Below, piece after piece: positions 46,320-54,933 of a DNA stretch of 64,000 nucleotides (the first letter of the stretch is position 1; every line of letters begins with the position of its first letter). This stretch comes from Pseudomonas serbica. GTDB taxonomy: Bacteria > Pseudomonadota > Gammaproteobacteria > Pseudomonadales > Pseudomonadaceae. Both the position numbers and the translations under genes were made by a program. The notes under the pieces are model-generated. The model searched no databases. It was given only the letters and a program-made list of their open reading frames with translations, and was not told the DNA's origin. The stretch covers positions 124,001 through 188,000 of the forward strand of contig NZ_JAQIYM010000003.1 in the NCBI RefSeq assembly GCF_028823535.1. Reading direction: 5' to 3'.

Positions 46320-47294
46320 ATGAAAAAAACTGTCCTCGCCTTCAGCCGTGTCACGCCAGAAATGGTGGAGCGCCTGCAACAAGACTTCGACGTCATCGTA
46401 CCGAACCCGAAAAAGGGTGATATCAGCGCCCAGTTCAACGAAGCCCTGCCCCATGCCCACGGTTTGATCGGGGTCGGCCGCAAGCTCGGTCGCGCACAAC
46501 TGGAAAGCGCCGCCCGCCTGGAAGTCGTGTCCAGCGTCTCGGTGGGGTATGACAACTATGACGTGGCCTATTTCAACGAGCGCGGGATCATGCTCACCAA
46601 CACGCCGGACGTGCTCACCGAAAGCACGGCCGACCTGGCCTTCGCCTTGTTGATGAGCAGCGCGCGCCGCGTCGCCGAGCTCGACGCCTGGACCAAGGCA
46701 GGCCAATGGCAAGCCAGCGTCGGCACCCCGCTGTTCGGTTGCGATGTTCACGGCAAGACCCTGGGCATCGTCGGCATGGGCAATATCGGCGCGGCCATCG
46801 CGCGTCGGGGTCGCCTGGGTTTCAACATGCCGGTCATCTACAGCGGCAACAGCCGCAAGACCGAGCTGGAGCAAGAACTCGGCGCGCAGATGCGCAGCCT
46901 CGACGAATTGCTGGCTGAAGCCGACTTCGTCGTCCTTGTGGTCCCGCTCAGCGAGAAAACCAGGCACCTGATCAGCCATCGCGAATTGGCACTGATGAAG
47001 CCAAGCGCCATCCTGGTGAACATTTCCCGTGGTCCGGTGGTCGACGAGCCGGCACTGATCGAGGCACTGCAAAACAACCGCATCCGAGGCGCCGGGCTGG
47101 ATGTGTACGAAAAAGAACCGCTGGCTGAATCACCCCTGTTTCAATTGAAAAACGCCGTGACCTTGCCGCATATCGGCTCGGCCACCCATGAAACCCGCGA
47201 CGCCATGGCCAACCGTGCCCTTGCGAACCTGCGCAGTGCCTTGCTGGGTGAGCGCCCACAAGACTTGGTCAACCCTCAGGTATGGAAAGGCTGA
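46320..47294 (+). CDS. 2-hydroxyacid dehydrogenase (GhrB/2-ketogluconate reductase type)
   Basis: A cytoplasmic D-isomer 2-hydroxyacid dehydrogenase of 324 residues that reduces glyoxylate, hydroxypyruvate or 2-keto-gluconate with NAD(P)H. NAD motif LGIVGMGNIGAAIARRG (~residues 145-161); the catalytic Arg in NISRGPVVDEPAL, the Glu in LDVYEKEPL, and the His in LPHIGSATHETR. The ATG at 46320 gives the family N-terminus MKKTVLAFSRVTPE. It stands alone, so the in vivo substrate is uncertain; similar Pseudomonas proteins are called TkrA or KguD-like. Confidence 0.9.
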   Translation: MKKTVLAFSRVTPEMVERLQQDFDVIVPNPKKGDISAQFNEALPHAHGLIGVGRKLGRAQLESAARLEVVSSVSVGYDNYDVAYFNERGIMLTNTPDVLTESTADLAFALLMSSARRVAELDAWTKAGQWQASVGTPLFGCDVHGKTLGIVGMGNIGAAIARRGRLGFNMPVIYSGNSRKTELEQELGAQMRSLDELLAEADFVVLVVPLSEKTRHLISHRELALMKPSAILVNISRGPVVDEPALIEALQNNRIRGAGLDVYEKEPLAESPLFQLKNAVTLPHIGSATHETRDAMANRALANLRSALLGERPQDLVNPQVWKG

Positions 47295-47303
47295 CTGAAC
47301 AAT

Positions 47304-47325
47304 GGCACGTCTGGCTGGACGTGCC
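47304..47325 (+). terminator. Weak hairpin after the 2-hydroxyacid dehydrogenase gene
   Basis: Stem GGCACGTC/GACGTGCC, ten bases after the stop, with no clear T run. It may be a Rho-independent terminator of low strength or an mRNA end-protecting hairpin. Confidence 0.4.
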
Positions 47326-47476
47326 ACTTCCCACAACTTTAAACCACCCGCTTACTTGCAATTGAGAAAGAAGAGACGACACAACTTGCAATGCAGTCTC
47401 CCTCTGAATTCACCTGAACAGCTATAAACTCCGAGCAATTACAAGAGCACCCAATATGCACTCGGAGAATACCCCC

Positions 47477-47986
47477 ATGAATAAATTCACCACCGCCTGC
47501 GTGATAAGGCGGAGCAAAGTACTGATTGTCTTTACAGCGGCATTATTCGGACTGGTGACACTCGTTAACAATGTCACCGACTATGCGGCATACGCCGACT
47601 ATATCGGGCGCATCATCAGCATGAGCAACACTGAGGGCAACGACTCCCGGCGCTACAGGGCAATCCACTCCACCATGTTTCATCATCGCTTTTACTGGGC
47701 GATCATTTCCCTGGAGACCATTTACACGCTCAGCTGCCTGGTGGGAGCTTATTTGCTCTATCGAAAAGTCGATGCACCACGTAAAGAGTTTCACAATGCA
47801 AAAAAATTCGCGATAGCGGGGCTCGCAACAGGCATTATTGTTTATCAAATTTTATACGTCATCATACTCAATGAGTGGTTTGACATGGAGTACTCTGCTC
47901 AACGAAATGCCAATGATTGGGCACAAAGAAACATTGAATACATGTTTCTCGGCTTGATCTATCTCACCGCCGCAAAAGACGACTGA
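47477..47986 (+). CDS. DUF2165 family small integral membrane protein
   Basis: A protein of 169 residues with four predicted membrane helices (VLIVFTAALFGLVTLVNNVTDY, FYWAIISLETIYTLSCLVGAYLLY, FAIAGLATGIIVYQILYVIIL, and a short C-terminal one, IEYMFLGLIYLTAA). The pattern VTDYAAYADYIGRIISMSNT and the C-terminal NEWFDME...WAQRN match DUF2165, a predicted small integral membrane family without known function. GGAG lies nine bases before the chosen ATG; ATG 47456 lacks one. The base composition is clearly more AT-rich than in the neighbours. Confidence 0.85.
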   Translation: MNKFTTACVIRRSKVLIVFTAALFGLVTLVNNVTDYAAYADYIGRIISMSNTEGNDSRRYRAIHSTMFHHRFYWAIISLETIYTLSCLVGAYLLYRKVDAPRKEFHNAKKFAIAGLATGIIVYQILYVIILNEWFDMEYSAQRNANDWAQRNIEYMFLGLIYLTAAKDD

Positions 47987-47998
47987 GCAACCTGCTGC

Positions 47999-48901
47999 TC
48001 AGGCCAGCTTCCCCGCCACCGGTTTGGCGCTAACCCTGGGTTTGCGAAACACCAGCACGTTGCCCAGCATGACCATCACCAGGCCCATCAGCGCCGGGGG
48101 AGTCCATTGGTAGCCCTCGGCAACTGCCGAGACGTTCAGCGCCACCACCGGAAACAGGACGGTGCAATAGGCTGCGCGTTCGGGGCCCATGCGCCCGACC
48201 AGCGTCAGGTAGGCCGTGAAACCAATGACCGATCCGGGGATTACCAGGTACAACAGCGAACCGATATAGCGTGCGCTCCATTCCATGTCGAATGGAACGC
48301 CCTTGACCAGGCACCACACCGACAACATCGCCGCGCCGTAGGCCATGCCCCAGGCATTGGTCGTCAGCGGCTTGAGCCCGGCCTTTTGCTGCAGGCTCGA
48401 CAACATGTTCCCCGCCGAGAAACACAAGGTGCCGCACAAGGCCAGGCCCAGGCCGAGCAAGGTCTGCGGACTGGCGGTATGCCCGACCAGCTCGGGCCAG
48501 AACAACAGGCCAAGGCCGAGCAAGCCCAGCGCGCCGCCCATCAGCACATTACGGGCAATGTTCTGGCCGAAGAACACCCGCGCATTCAGCGCATTCCACA
48601 ACGTGGCCGTGGAAAACACCACGGCAACCAGGCCGCTGGGGATCCACTGGCTGGCGGTCAGGAAACACATGAAGTTGACACAGAACAGGCACAAGCCCTG
48701 GGCCAGGCAAATCAGATGCCCGCGACGGTTCATCACTTGCAGGCGTCGGCTGAGCAGGAGGATCGCGAACAGCACCAGCGCCGCCAGGCCAAAGCGATAG
48801 ACAATGGACACGGGAATCGCCACCACGCCCAGTTGCCATTTCAGGGCAATCCAGGTGGTGCCCCAGATCAGCACAGTCAGCAGGTACAACGACAGGTTCA
48901 T
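47999..48901 (-). CDS. EamA/DMT family transporter
   Basis: An inner-membrane transporter of 300 residues with ten helices in two EamA repeats (MNLSLYLLTVLIWGTTWIALKWQLG ... and the second starting near TLLGLGLALCGTLCFSAGNMLSS). Members export amino acids, nucleotides or toxic metabolites; the substrate is unknown. GAGGAGCC precedes the ATG at 48901; the longer frame runs into the divergent AraC gene. The AraC gene starts 138 bases away on the other strand and may regulate it. Confidence 0.92.
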   Translation of the reverse strand: MNLSLYLLTVLIWGTTWIALKWQLGVVAIPVSIVYRFGLAALVLFAILLLSRRLQVMNRRGHLICLAQGLCLFCVNFMCFLTASQWIPSGLVAVVFSTATLWNALNARVFFGQNIARNVLMGGALGLLGLGLLFWPELVGHTASPQTLLGLGLALCGTLCFSAGNMLSSLQQKAGLKPLTTNAWGMAYGAAMLSVWCLVKGVPFDMEWSARYIGSLLYLVIPGSVIGFTAYLTLVGRMGPERAAYCTVLFPVVALNVSAVAEGYQWTPPALMGLVMVMLGNVLVFRKPRVSAKPVAGKLA

Positions 48902-49039
48902 GGCAATGGCTCCTCGGTAGGTGCCCAGTGTCCTGCGCCGCGCTACATCGCACTTGCATAATCTTGCGCTTTTGTCTGGCGACGGGCTGGCAGGTGGACG
49001 CCCACGGAGTAGGATGCAAGGCGTTGGAGAGAAACGATC

Positions 49040-49915
49040 ATGCCCGCACTGGAAACCCTGCAAGTCTTTCAAGCCCTCAACCGCTCGCCCAATGCTCGCC
49101 TGGAGCACAGCGCCGAGCTCGGTGACGGCTTGGCTGCAGCCTTGTGGAACAACCACCACGACGCCCAGGACTACGAAGCACCGAGCCACCACACGCTTTC
49201 CTGCTACATCGCCGGCGGCACCGGGACCTTCCGGCGCGACCAGCCCGGCACCAAAGGCGGCCCGGACAAGCTGTGCATCCTGCCGGCCGACCATCAGTCA
49301 GGCTGGGTGATCAATGGCGACATTCGCCTGGCGCACCTGTATTTCAGCCCCGAACAATTTGCCCTTGGCTGTGTCACCCTGCTCGACCGCGAACCAAGGC
49401 AATTGCAGTTGCGCGAGCAAACGTTTCTGGATGACCCGCAACAGGCGTTGCGCTTTCGGCAGTTGATCAGCCTCAACTGGGACGAACCGGGAGAGCGTTT
49501 GCTCACCAGCAGCCTGGCCCATGAAATGCTCGCCCACGCCCTGTTCAGCCAGGTCAGCCTGCGCCCCGGCTTGCGCCTCAAGGGCGGCCTGGCCGCACAT
49601 CAGCGCCGGCATCTGGTGGAGTTCATCGACAGCCAGTTGGCCGAAGCCATCAGCCTGGGACAATTGGCGGCACTGTGTGCACTGTCGGAATACCACTTTG
49701 CGCGGATGTTCCGTGAGAGTTTCGGCTTGCCGCCCCATCAGTATGTACTGGCGCGACGCCTGAACCGGGCGCGGGAGTTGCTGCGCTCGACATCGCAACC
49801 CTTGGGCGAGATTGCCCTGGCCTGCGGGTTCGCCAGTGCCAGTCACTTTACCAACCGGTTTCGCCAGGCGCTGGGTGGGACGCCCGGGGAGTATCGACAG
49901 GCGTTTTTGCGCTGA
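49040..49915 (+). CDS. AraC-family transcriptional regulator
   Basis: A protein of 291 residues. The N-terminal cupin-like domain (residues ~20-170) precedes a C-terminal double helix-turn-helix: FIDSQLAEAISLGQLAALCALSEYHFARMFRESFGLPPHQYVLARR and ELLRSTSQPLGEIALACGFASASHFTNRFRQALGGTPGEYR, the canonical signature. It is divergent from an EamA transporter gene, which is a likely target, although this is inference. Confidence 0.93.
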   Translation: MPALETLQVFQALNRSPNARLEHSAELGDGLAAALWNNHHDAQDYEAPSHHTLSCYIAGGTGTFRRDQPGTKGGPDKLCILPADHQSGWVINGDIRLAHLYFSPEQFALGCVTLLDREPRQLQLREQTFLDDPQQALRFRQLISLNWDEPGERLLTSSLAHEMLAHALFSQVSLRPGLRLKGGLAAHQRRHLVEFIDSQLAEAISLGQLAALCALSEYHFARMFRESFGLPPHQYVLARRLNRARELLRSTSQPLGEIALACGFASASHFTNRFRQALGGTPGEYRQAFLR

Positions 49916-49946
49916 CATCAGGATTTGCGGTGCCTGTCAGGCCGCC

Positions 49947-49972
49947 ATCGCGAACAGGCTCGCTCCCACAGG
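49947..49972. repeat. Single REP copy
   Basis: One REP half (TCGCGAACAGGCTCGCTCCCACAG), without an inverted partner nearby, between the AraC gene and the TonB receptor. Confidence 0.8.
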
Positions 49973-49985
49973 ACAGAGTCTTTGA

Positions 49986-52406
49986 TCAGAACTCCAGGGT
50001 GCTCGACAACGTCACCTGCCGCGAATCCCCCATCGACACAAAGAACCGGCTTGCCGCCGAGGTGTAGTAGGTGCGGTCAAACAGGTTCTTCACGTTGAGC
50101 TGAAATTTGACCCGCTGCCCGTCGAGCTGGGTGTCGTAGGTGGCAAAGGCATCGGCGACGGTATAGCTCGGCAGGTCGAAATCATTCACGGCATTGCCCG
50201 CTCGCTCCCCGACATAACGCGCGCCAGCGCCAACCCGCAGCTGATCGCCGCCGATGACCTGGCCGAAATCGTACACCGCCGACAGCGAGCCGCTGTTTTT
50301 GGCCACGTTCTGCAACTGCTTGCCCTTGTAGACCGGGTCTTCGGTCACTTCGGCATCGGTGTAGGCGTAGCTGCCGATCATGCTCCAGCGGTCGCTGAGC
50401 TGGCCGCTCAAATCCACCTCCAGGCCACGGGAACGCACTTCACCCGCCGCGCTGTAGAGGGTCACCGGGCCTTCGGAATTGGCCACCAGGACGTTGCGCT
50501 TCTTGATATCGAACAGCGCAATGTTGCCCGTTACGCGGCCCGGCATTTCCAGCCTGGCCCCCACTTCCCACGACTTGGCTTCTTCCGGCGCAATGCTGCC
50601 GTCGAGCACCGTGCTGCTGCCGCTCAATGGCGCAATGGTCGAGTTGGGCTTGAACGATTCGGTGTAGCTGCCATAGAACGACAGCTCATCGGTGTAGCGG
50701 TAGACCAGTCCGGCGCGCGGCACCCATTTCTGCCCGTTGCTGTCGGTGTTGGCCTTGAACGGCTCGCCCTTGCCGGCGTACTGGTCGTATTCCTGGAAAC
50801 GTGCGCCAGCCACCAGGATCCATTGGTGGTTGAGGTGAATCGAGTCCTGCATGAACACCGAATCGCTGCGCAGTATGTCGGTCTGGGCACTGTCGGCGGG
50901 GCTGACCGTAGTGCCTGGCACTTCGCGGCCGTACACCGGGTCGAGGTAGCTGAAGGTGGTCAGGCTCTTTTGCCGGATCAGGTCGGCGCGGTAGATCTTG
51001 CGGTATTCGTCATCGATCCCCAGCACCAGGTCATGTTGCATGCCGCCGACATCGACCTGGCCTTCGAGGCTGGCGGTGGTGAAACGGTCGGTGCTGATAG
51101 CATTCTGCGTGCCGTCCATGCTGCGCGTCAGCGTGCCGTCGCGGGTGTCGATGGCGGTCACGCGTACTTGGCTGGCGTCATAGGTTTCGCGATTCCAGCT
51201 GTAGCCGAAATGGGCTTTCCAGTTGTCGTTGAGGTCGTGGTCGGCCTTGAAGCGATACAGGTCGGAGCGCCCTTCCATGTTGTTGAACGGTTCGTCGAGC
51301 CGACGCTCCCGGGAGATGTCCAGCGGATGGTTGTCCCGCGGATCGATCACCGTGCCACGGTCGAACGGGGTGAGGAACTCCCGGTGTTCATAGGCGAACA
51401 GCAGCTGGGTGCTTTCACCGAACCAGGCCAGCGACGGCGCCACCAGGCTTTCGCGATGCACACCGTAGTTACGCCAGTAATCTTCGTCTTCGTGGTCCAG
51501 CACCATACGGTAGGCGAACTCGGAATCGCCCAGGGCGCCCGTGCTGTCAAAGGTACCGCCGCTGCCGTTCTTGCCTTCGCCATAGGTCGAGCCACGCAGG
51601 GTCAGGGCGTTGTACGGATCAAGCTCGGGCTGCTTGCTGACCATGTTCACCACCCCGCCCGGGTCCTGAATGCCGTAGAGCAACGAGGCCGGCCCCTTGA
51701 GCACTTCGACCCGGTCGACCGTCGCGTTCATGCCTCGCCCCTGTACCACCGGCATGCCGTCGCGCATGATCGAGCCGTTGCGGTTATCGCCGAAACCGCG
51801 GGTCATCACCGAATCCTGGGTACTGCCCAGCGTGTTGCCCTGGGTGATGCCGCTGACGTTCGCCAGCGCATCATCGAGATTGCGCGGCGCCTGGTCGCGA
51901 ATGACCTGTGCCGGGACGACGTTGACCGTCTGGGGAATTTCCTGGAGCGGCGTCGAGGCGCGCATCACCGAGCTGATGGGCGGCGGCTGGTAACTGGTGG
52001 ACTGATCCATCTGCGAGGTGATGGTGGTGGCGCCCAGGTTCAACGCGCCCTCGGTCGGCAGGGGCTCCAGGGCCATGGTGTGGCCATCGATGCGGCGGAA
52101 GGTCAAGCCAGAACCGCTGAGCAAGCGCTGCAGGGCCTGTTCGGCACTCAACTGGCCGTCGACTGCCGGAGCATTGAGGGCATAGGGCGCTTCATCGGTG
52201 TAGACCACGCTGATGCCGGTGACGTGACTGAAGTCGCTCAGGGCCTGGGGCAGTGGTTTGGCGACCATCGAAAAGCTGAACAGCGAACTTTGCCCGGGGC
52301 TGGCCTGCGCAGCCATCACCCCATTCAGCGGCAGCAGCGCCGCGAAGCTCAACGCAGAGACACCCAACCACTGTTTGACCGAACCCGATATTGCCCTGGA
52401 CTTCAT
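49986..52406 (-). CDS. TonB-dependent siderophore receptor with signalling (STN) domain
   Basis: An outer-membrane transducer of 806 residues. A signal peptide is followed by an N-terminal STN/secretin-like domain (FSFSMVAKPLPQALSDFSHVTGISVVYTDEA, ~residues 43-115), a plug (PQTVNVVPAQVIRDQAPRNLDDAL ... VEVLKGPASLLYGIQDPGGVVNMVSKQP, ~155-265) and a 22-strand barrel ending RQVTLSSTLEF (C-terminal Phe). The STN domain signals to the FecR protein encoded next door. Length and domains fit ferrichrome-type (FiuA) and ferrioxamine-type (FoxA) receptors, but the ligand cannot be told from sequence alone. No siderophore biosynthesis gene lies nearby. Confidence 0.94.
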   Translation of the reverse strand: MKSRAISGSVKQWLGVSALSFAALLPLNGVMAAQASPGQSSLFSFSMVAKPLPQALSDFSHVTGISVVYTDEAPYALNAPAVDGQLSAEQALQRLLSGSGLTFRRIDGHTMALEPLPTEGALNLGATTITSQMDQSTSYQPPPISSVMRASTPLQEIPQTVNVVPAQVIRDQAPRNLDDALANVSGITQGNTLGSTQDSVMTRGFGDNRNGSIMRDGMPVVQGRGMNATVDRVEVLKGPASLLYGIQDPGGVVNMVSKQPELDPYNALTLRGSTYGEGKNGSGGTFDSTGALGDSEFAYRMVLDHEDEDYWRNYGVHRESLVAPSLAWFGESTQLLFAYEHREFLTPFDRGTVIDPRDNHPLDISRERRLDEPFNNMEGRSDLYRFKADHDLNDNWKAHFGYSWNRETYDASQVRVTAIDTRDGTLTRSMDGTQNAISTDRFTTASLEGQVDVGGMQHDLVLGIDDEYRKIYRADLIRQKSLTTFSYLDPVYGREVPGTTVSPADSAQTDILRSDSVFMQDSIHLNHQWILVAGARFQEYDQYAGKGEPFKANTDSNGQKWVPRAGLVYRYTDELSFYGSYTESFKPNSTIAPLSGSSTVLDGSIAPEEAKSWEVGARLEMPGRVTGNIALFDIKKRNVLVANSEGPVTLYSAAGEVRSRGLEVDLSGQLSDRWSMIGSYAYTDAEVTEDPVYKGKQLQNVAKNSGSLSAVYDFGQVIGGDQLRVGAGARYVGERAGNAVNDFDLPSYTVADAFATYDTQLDGQRVKFQLNVKNLFDRTYYTSAASRFFVSMGDSRQVTLSSTLEF

Positions 52407-52506
52407 GACTCATGACCTGTGTAGAACCGCAACGGATGCGAATGACTCGCAGTTTCAGTCACTACACGAATGGCGTTCGGGTTTACCTCAGCAGAAAGTT
52501 GAAAAT

Positions 52507-52513
52507 ATTTTCC
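52507..52513 (-). promoter_or_regulatory. Candidate iron-starvation sigma -35 box for the receptor
   Basis: GGAAAAT on the minus strand, ~100 bases upstream of the receptor start, resembles the GGAAAT -35 of FecI-type sigma factors. A -10 partner is not clear. Weak. Confidence 0.25.
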
Positions 52514-52522
52514 TGATGTCTC

Positions 52523-53512
52523 TCAGCGCAAAATGATCAGACGTCCCAGAACCTGATGCTGCTCAAACCCCAACACGCCCTGTAACGAACTCAACACCGC
52601 CTGCGGGTCCTTGCTCGCAAAGCTGCCACTGACCTTGCGCCGGGCCAACTCATCGTTGAGCAACACGATTCGCCCCGGGTAATACCTGCGCAGATCCTCC
52701 ACCACATCGGCGACTGTCGCCTTGTAGTAATTGAGCCACCCCTGGCGCCACGCCAACTGCGCTTGGCTGTCCACCGCGTGGAGCTTTTGCGCCGTGCCTT
52801 CGCCATAGGCCACTTGCTGGCCGGCCGTGAGGATCTGCTGATCCGCATTCTTGTCCGCCTTCACGCCAACCCGTCCAGACAAGACCGTCACCTGCGCCCC
52901 ATGGGGTTGCAGGCGCACCTCGAACTGGGTGCCGAGCACCCGCGCCTGGCCCTTCTCGGCGTCGACCACAAAGGGTTCGCCGTTATGGGTCACGCTGAAA
53001 AATCCGGCGCCGCGACGCACCTGCACGTGCCGCTCGCCACGGCTGAAATCCACGGCAATCGCACTGTCGGCATCCAGGGTGACCTGCGATTGGTCAGCCA
53101 GGGTGACGGTGCGGATTTGCCCCGGTGCCGAGACATAATCGGCGCCCAGGTCATCGAACCAGCGCGCAGGCTGCCAGCCGCTGCCGAGGCTGATCATCAG
53201 CAGCAGGCAAGCCGCCATGGCCAGCGCACCGGACCAACGCCCGACGCTGCTGCGGCGTGAGCGATTCATCGCGTTGAGATAACCCTGCAGCGCCAGCGCG
53301 TCCTCATCAGCAAGTGCGCGCGCCGGCACTTCGCTCAACTCCCACAGCACTTGCGCACGGGCGTAAGCCTCGGCATGGGCCGGGTCGGCCTGCAACCACT
53401 GGCTGAAGGTGGCCTGGTCAGCGCTGCTGGGCTGGTCATGCAACAGGCTCAGCCAGGCCAGCGCCTGCTGTTCCTGAGCGGGCGTCGGCATGACGCGTTC
53501 GATGCTATTCAC
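52523..53512 (-). CDS. FecR-type anti-sigma/sigma regulator
   Basis: A transmembrane signal relay of 329 residues. A cytoplasmic FecR N-terminal domain (QALAWLSLLHDQPSSADQATFSQWLQADPAHAEAYARAQVLWE) is followed by a single membrane span (WSGALAMAACLLLMISLGSG, residues ~92-111) and a periplasmic FecR domain (QIRTVTLADQSQVTLDADSAIAVDF) with a C-terminal STN-interacting part. It passes the occupied-receptor signal to the ECF sigma factor. The ATG overlaps the sigma stop by four bases (ATGA). Confidence 0.94.
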   Translation of the reverse strand: MNSIERVMPTPAQEQQALAWLSLLHDQPSSADQATFSQWLQADPAHAEAYARAQVLWELSEVPARALADEDALALQGYLNAMNRSRRSSVGRWSGALAMAACLLLMISLGSGWQPARWFDDLGADYVSAPGQIRTVTLADQSQVTLDADSAIAVDFSRGERHVQVRRGAGFFSVTHNGEPFVVDAEKGQARVLGTQFEVRLQPHGAQVTVLSGRVGVKADKNADQQILTAGQQVAYGEGTAQKLHAVDSQAQLAWRQGWLNYYKATVADVVEDLRRYYPGRIVLLNDELARRKVSGSFASKDPQAVLSSLQGVLGFEQHQVLGRLIILR

Positions 53513-54075
53513 TGTGCTTTCCCTGGCGTGCGCGCGTCGGGCTCCCGCAGGCTGGCCTTGCAGGCCTCGAGCGCGCGCATCATATGTTTTTCCACGGCAC
53601 TTTGAGACAGGCCCATGGCCTTGGCGATCTCGGCGTATTTGCGGCCATGGATGCGGTTGAGCAGGAAGATCTGCCGCGTGCGCTCGGGCAACGCGCGCAA
53701 CGCCGCTTCGACGTGGCGCAGATCGTTGCCCGCCTCCAGCGCCGCTTGTGGCTCGCTACCGACGCTAAGCGCCGGCTCCGCCATCAAGCCTTCGTTGGCC
53801 CGCACCCGCGTGCCTTCACTGCGCAGGTGGTCGATGGCGATGTTGCCGGCGCAGCGCAACAGGTAGGTGCTGAGTTCTTCCACTTGCACCAGAGGGCGGC
53901 GCCAGAACCGCAGGAACAAATCCTGCACCAGGTCCGCCGCCGTTGCCCGGCAACCGACGCGACGGTTCACCAGCGCTTCCATCTGCGAACGCTGGGAGAG
54001 AAACACCTGGAGAAAGTGCGCTCGGTCGGCGCGTGGTTCGGCGTGCTGGATATCGTCAGATTCAGGGGAAGTCAT
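53509..54075 (-). CDS. FecI-type ECF sigma factor
   Basis: A protein of 188 residues. Sigma region 2 (DLVQDLFLRFWRRPLVQVEELSTYLLRCAGNIAIDHLR) and region 4 (LRALPERTRQIFLLNRIHGRKYAEIAKAMGLSQSAVEKHMMRALEAC) are both clear. It should direct transcription of the receptor gene downstream. A Fur-like box lies ~110 bases before the start, so iron starvation would open the system and ligand would amplify it. Confidence 0.94.
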   Translation of the reverse strand: MTSPESDDIQHAEPRADRAHFLQVFLSQRSQMEALVNRRVGCRATAADLVQDLFLRFWRRPLVQVEELSTYLLRCAGNIAIDHLRSEGTRVRANEGLMAEPALSVGSEPQAALEAGNDLRHVEAALRALPERTRQIFLLNRIHGRKYAEIAKAMGLSQSAVEKHMMRALEACKASLREPDARTPGKAQ

Positions 54076-54184
54076 CGCTCAGTACTGCGCCATGGCGGCA
54101 ATCGGGCTGGCCAACAGGCTCACACCGGCCAGCGTCAATGTGAAGCCGCATGAACGTCACGGGGCCAGCAAGGTGCAATACTAA

Positions 54185-54199
54185 TGATAAATATTCTCA
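54185..54199. promoter_or_regulatory. Fur-like box upstream of the ECF sigma gene
   Basis: TGATAAATATTCTCA fits the 7-1-7 Fur consensus TGATAAT-A-ATTATCA with 12 of 14 arm positions. It is ~110 bases before the sigma start, in the position expected for iron repression. Confidence 0.6.
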
Positions 54200-54248
54200 T
54201 ACGCAAAGCTATCGGATGAGATCGGGTTCCAATGAGAGGGCTTTAAAA

Positions 54249-54282
54249 GCAAAACGGGCCTGCAATGCAGGCCCGTTTTCTG
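54249..54282 (-). terminator. Terminator of the RaiA/HPF-like gene
   Basis: Stem AAAACGGGCCTGC/GCAGGCCCGTTTT with a short loop. On the minus strand it lies ~27 bases beyond the stop of the gene ending at 54309. It is symmetrical in T/A flanks, so it may act in both directions. Confidence 0.8.
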
Positions 54283-54308
54283 TGGGAAGGTAAAAAGTGA
54301 ATCAGGCG

Positions 54309-54719
54309 TCAGCCGTTTTGCGCAGCCTGTTCGTTTTCAAGAAACTCTTCTTCCAGTAGCACATCGGCGTGAGCCCTGCGCTCGAACGGCACCACAGCGG
54401 CTCGTGGTTTGCCTCGCAATTTGCCGAACAGGTGTTCCAGCGCATGCTCGAGTTTCTCGGCGGCTCCGTCGATCGCCAGTTCCAGGCTGGCAGCTTTATG
54501 GGTGACAGAAATCGGTTGGTGGCCTTTTGGCCGCGCTTCCAGCTGGCAGCGCATATCGTGGGGACCAGGCTTGTCGCCGTTCTCGTCCCGCAGGTGAACC
54601 TCGACGCGTGTCAGGTCCTCTTCGTAGCGTTCGAGCGTGCTCTCAATGGTAGTACGTACCCACTCCTCCAGTCGTTTACTGCCTTGAATATGGTTATCGC
54701 TATTGACTTGGATTTGCAT
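54309..54719 (-). CDS. HPF/RaiA-like ribosome-associated protein
   Basis: A protein of 136 residues. MQIQVNSDNHIQGSKRLEEWVRTTIESTLERYEEDLTRVEVHLRDENG matches the N-terminal beta-alpha-beta start of the sigma-54 modulation/ribosome hibernation family, and CQLEARPKGHQPISVTHKAASLELAIDGAAEKLEHALEHLFGKLR completes the fold. The C-terminal tail is acidic (LLEEEFLENEQ) and distinguishes it from the rpoN-linked HPF. It probably binds the 30S subunit under stress; this particular paralogue has no established role. Confidence 0.85.
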   Translation of the reverse strand: MQIQVNSDNHIQGSKRLEEWVRTTIESTLERYEEDLTRVEVHLRDENGDKPGPHDMRCQLEARPKGHQPISVTHKAASLELAIDGAAEKLEHALEHLFGKLRGKPRAAVVPFERRAHADVLLEEEFLENEQAAQNG

Positions 54720-54857
54720 AGTTCATCCCTTATTTCAGCTAGCTCGCGAGAGGCCGGTCAGCTAAGCCCTTGGGCGTCATCACCGTGACCTCTTGGTTAC
54801 ACAATCGGTCTGTACGATGAACAATTCAACCCCTAAAAAAAGATAAATATCTATTCG

Positions 54858-54882
54858 CAAAAAAAGCCGGACAACCGGCAAA
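54858..54882 (-). terminator. Terminator of the LysR gene
   Basis: On the minus strand stem GCCGG-TTGT-CCGGC followed by seven T, about 55 bases after the stop of the LysR gene ending at 54934. Confidence 0.75.
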
Positions 54883-54933
54883 AGCGCTGTTAAGGTCGGG
54901 AGTTGGGTCGCCCCGCTCTTATCTGATAATTAC

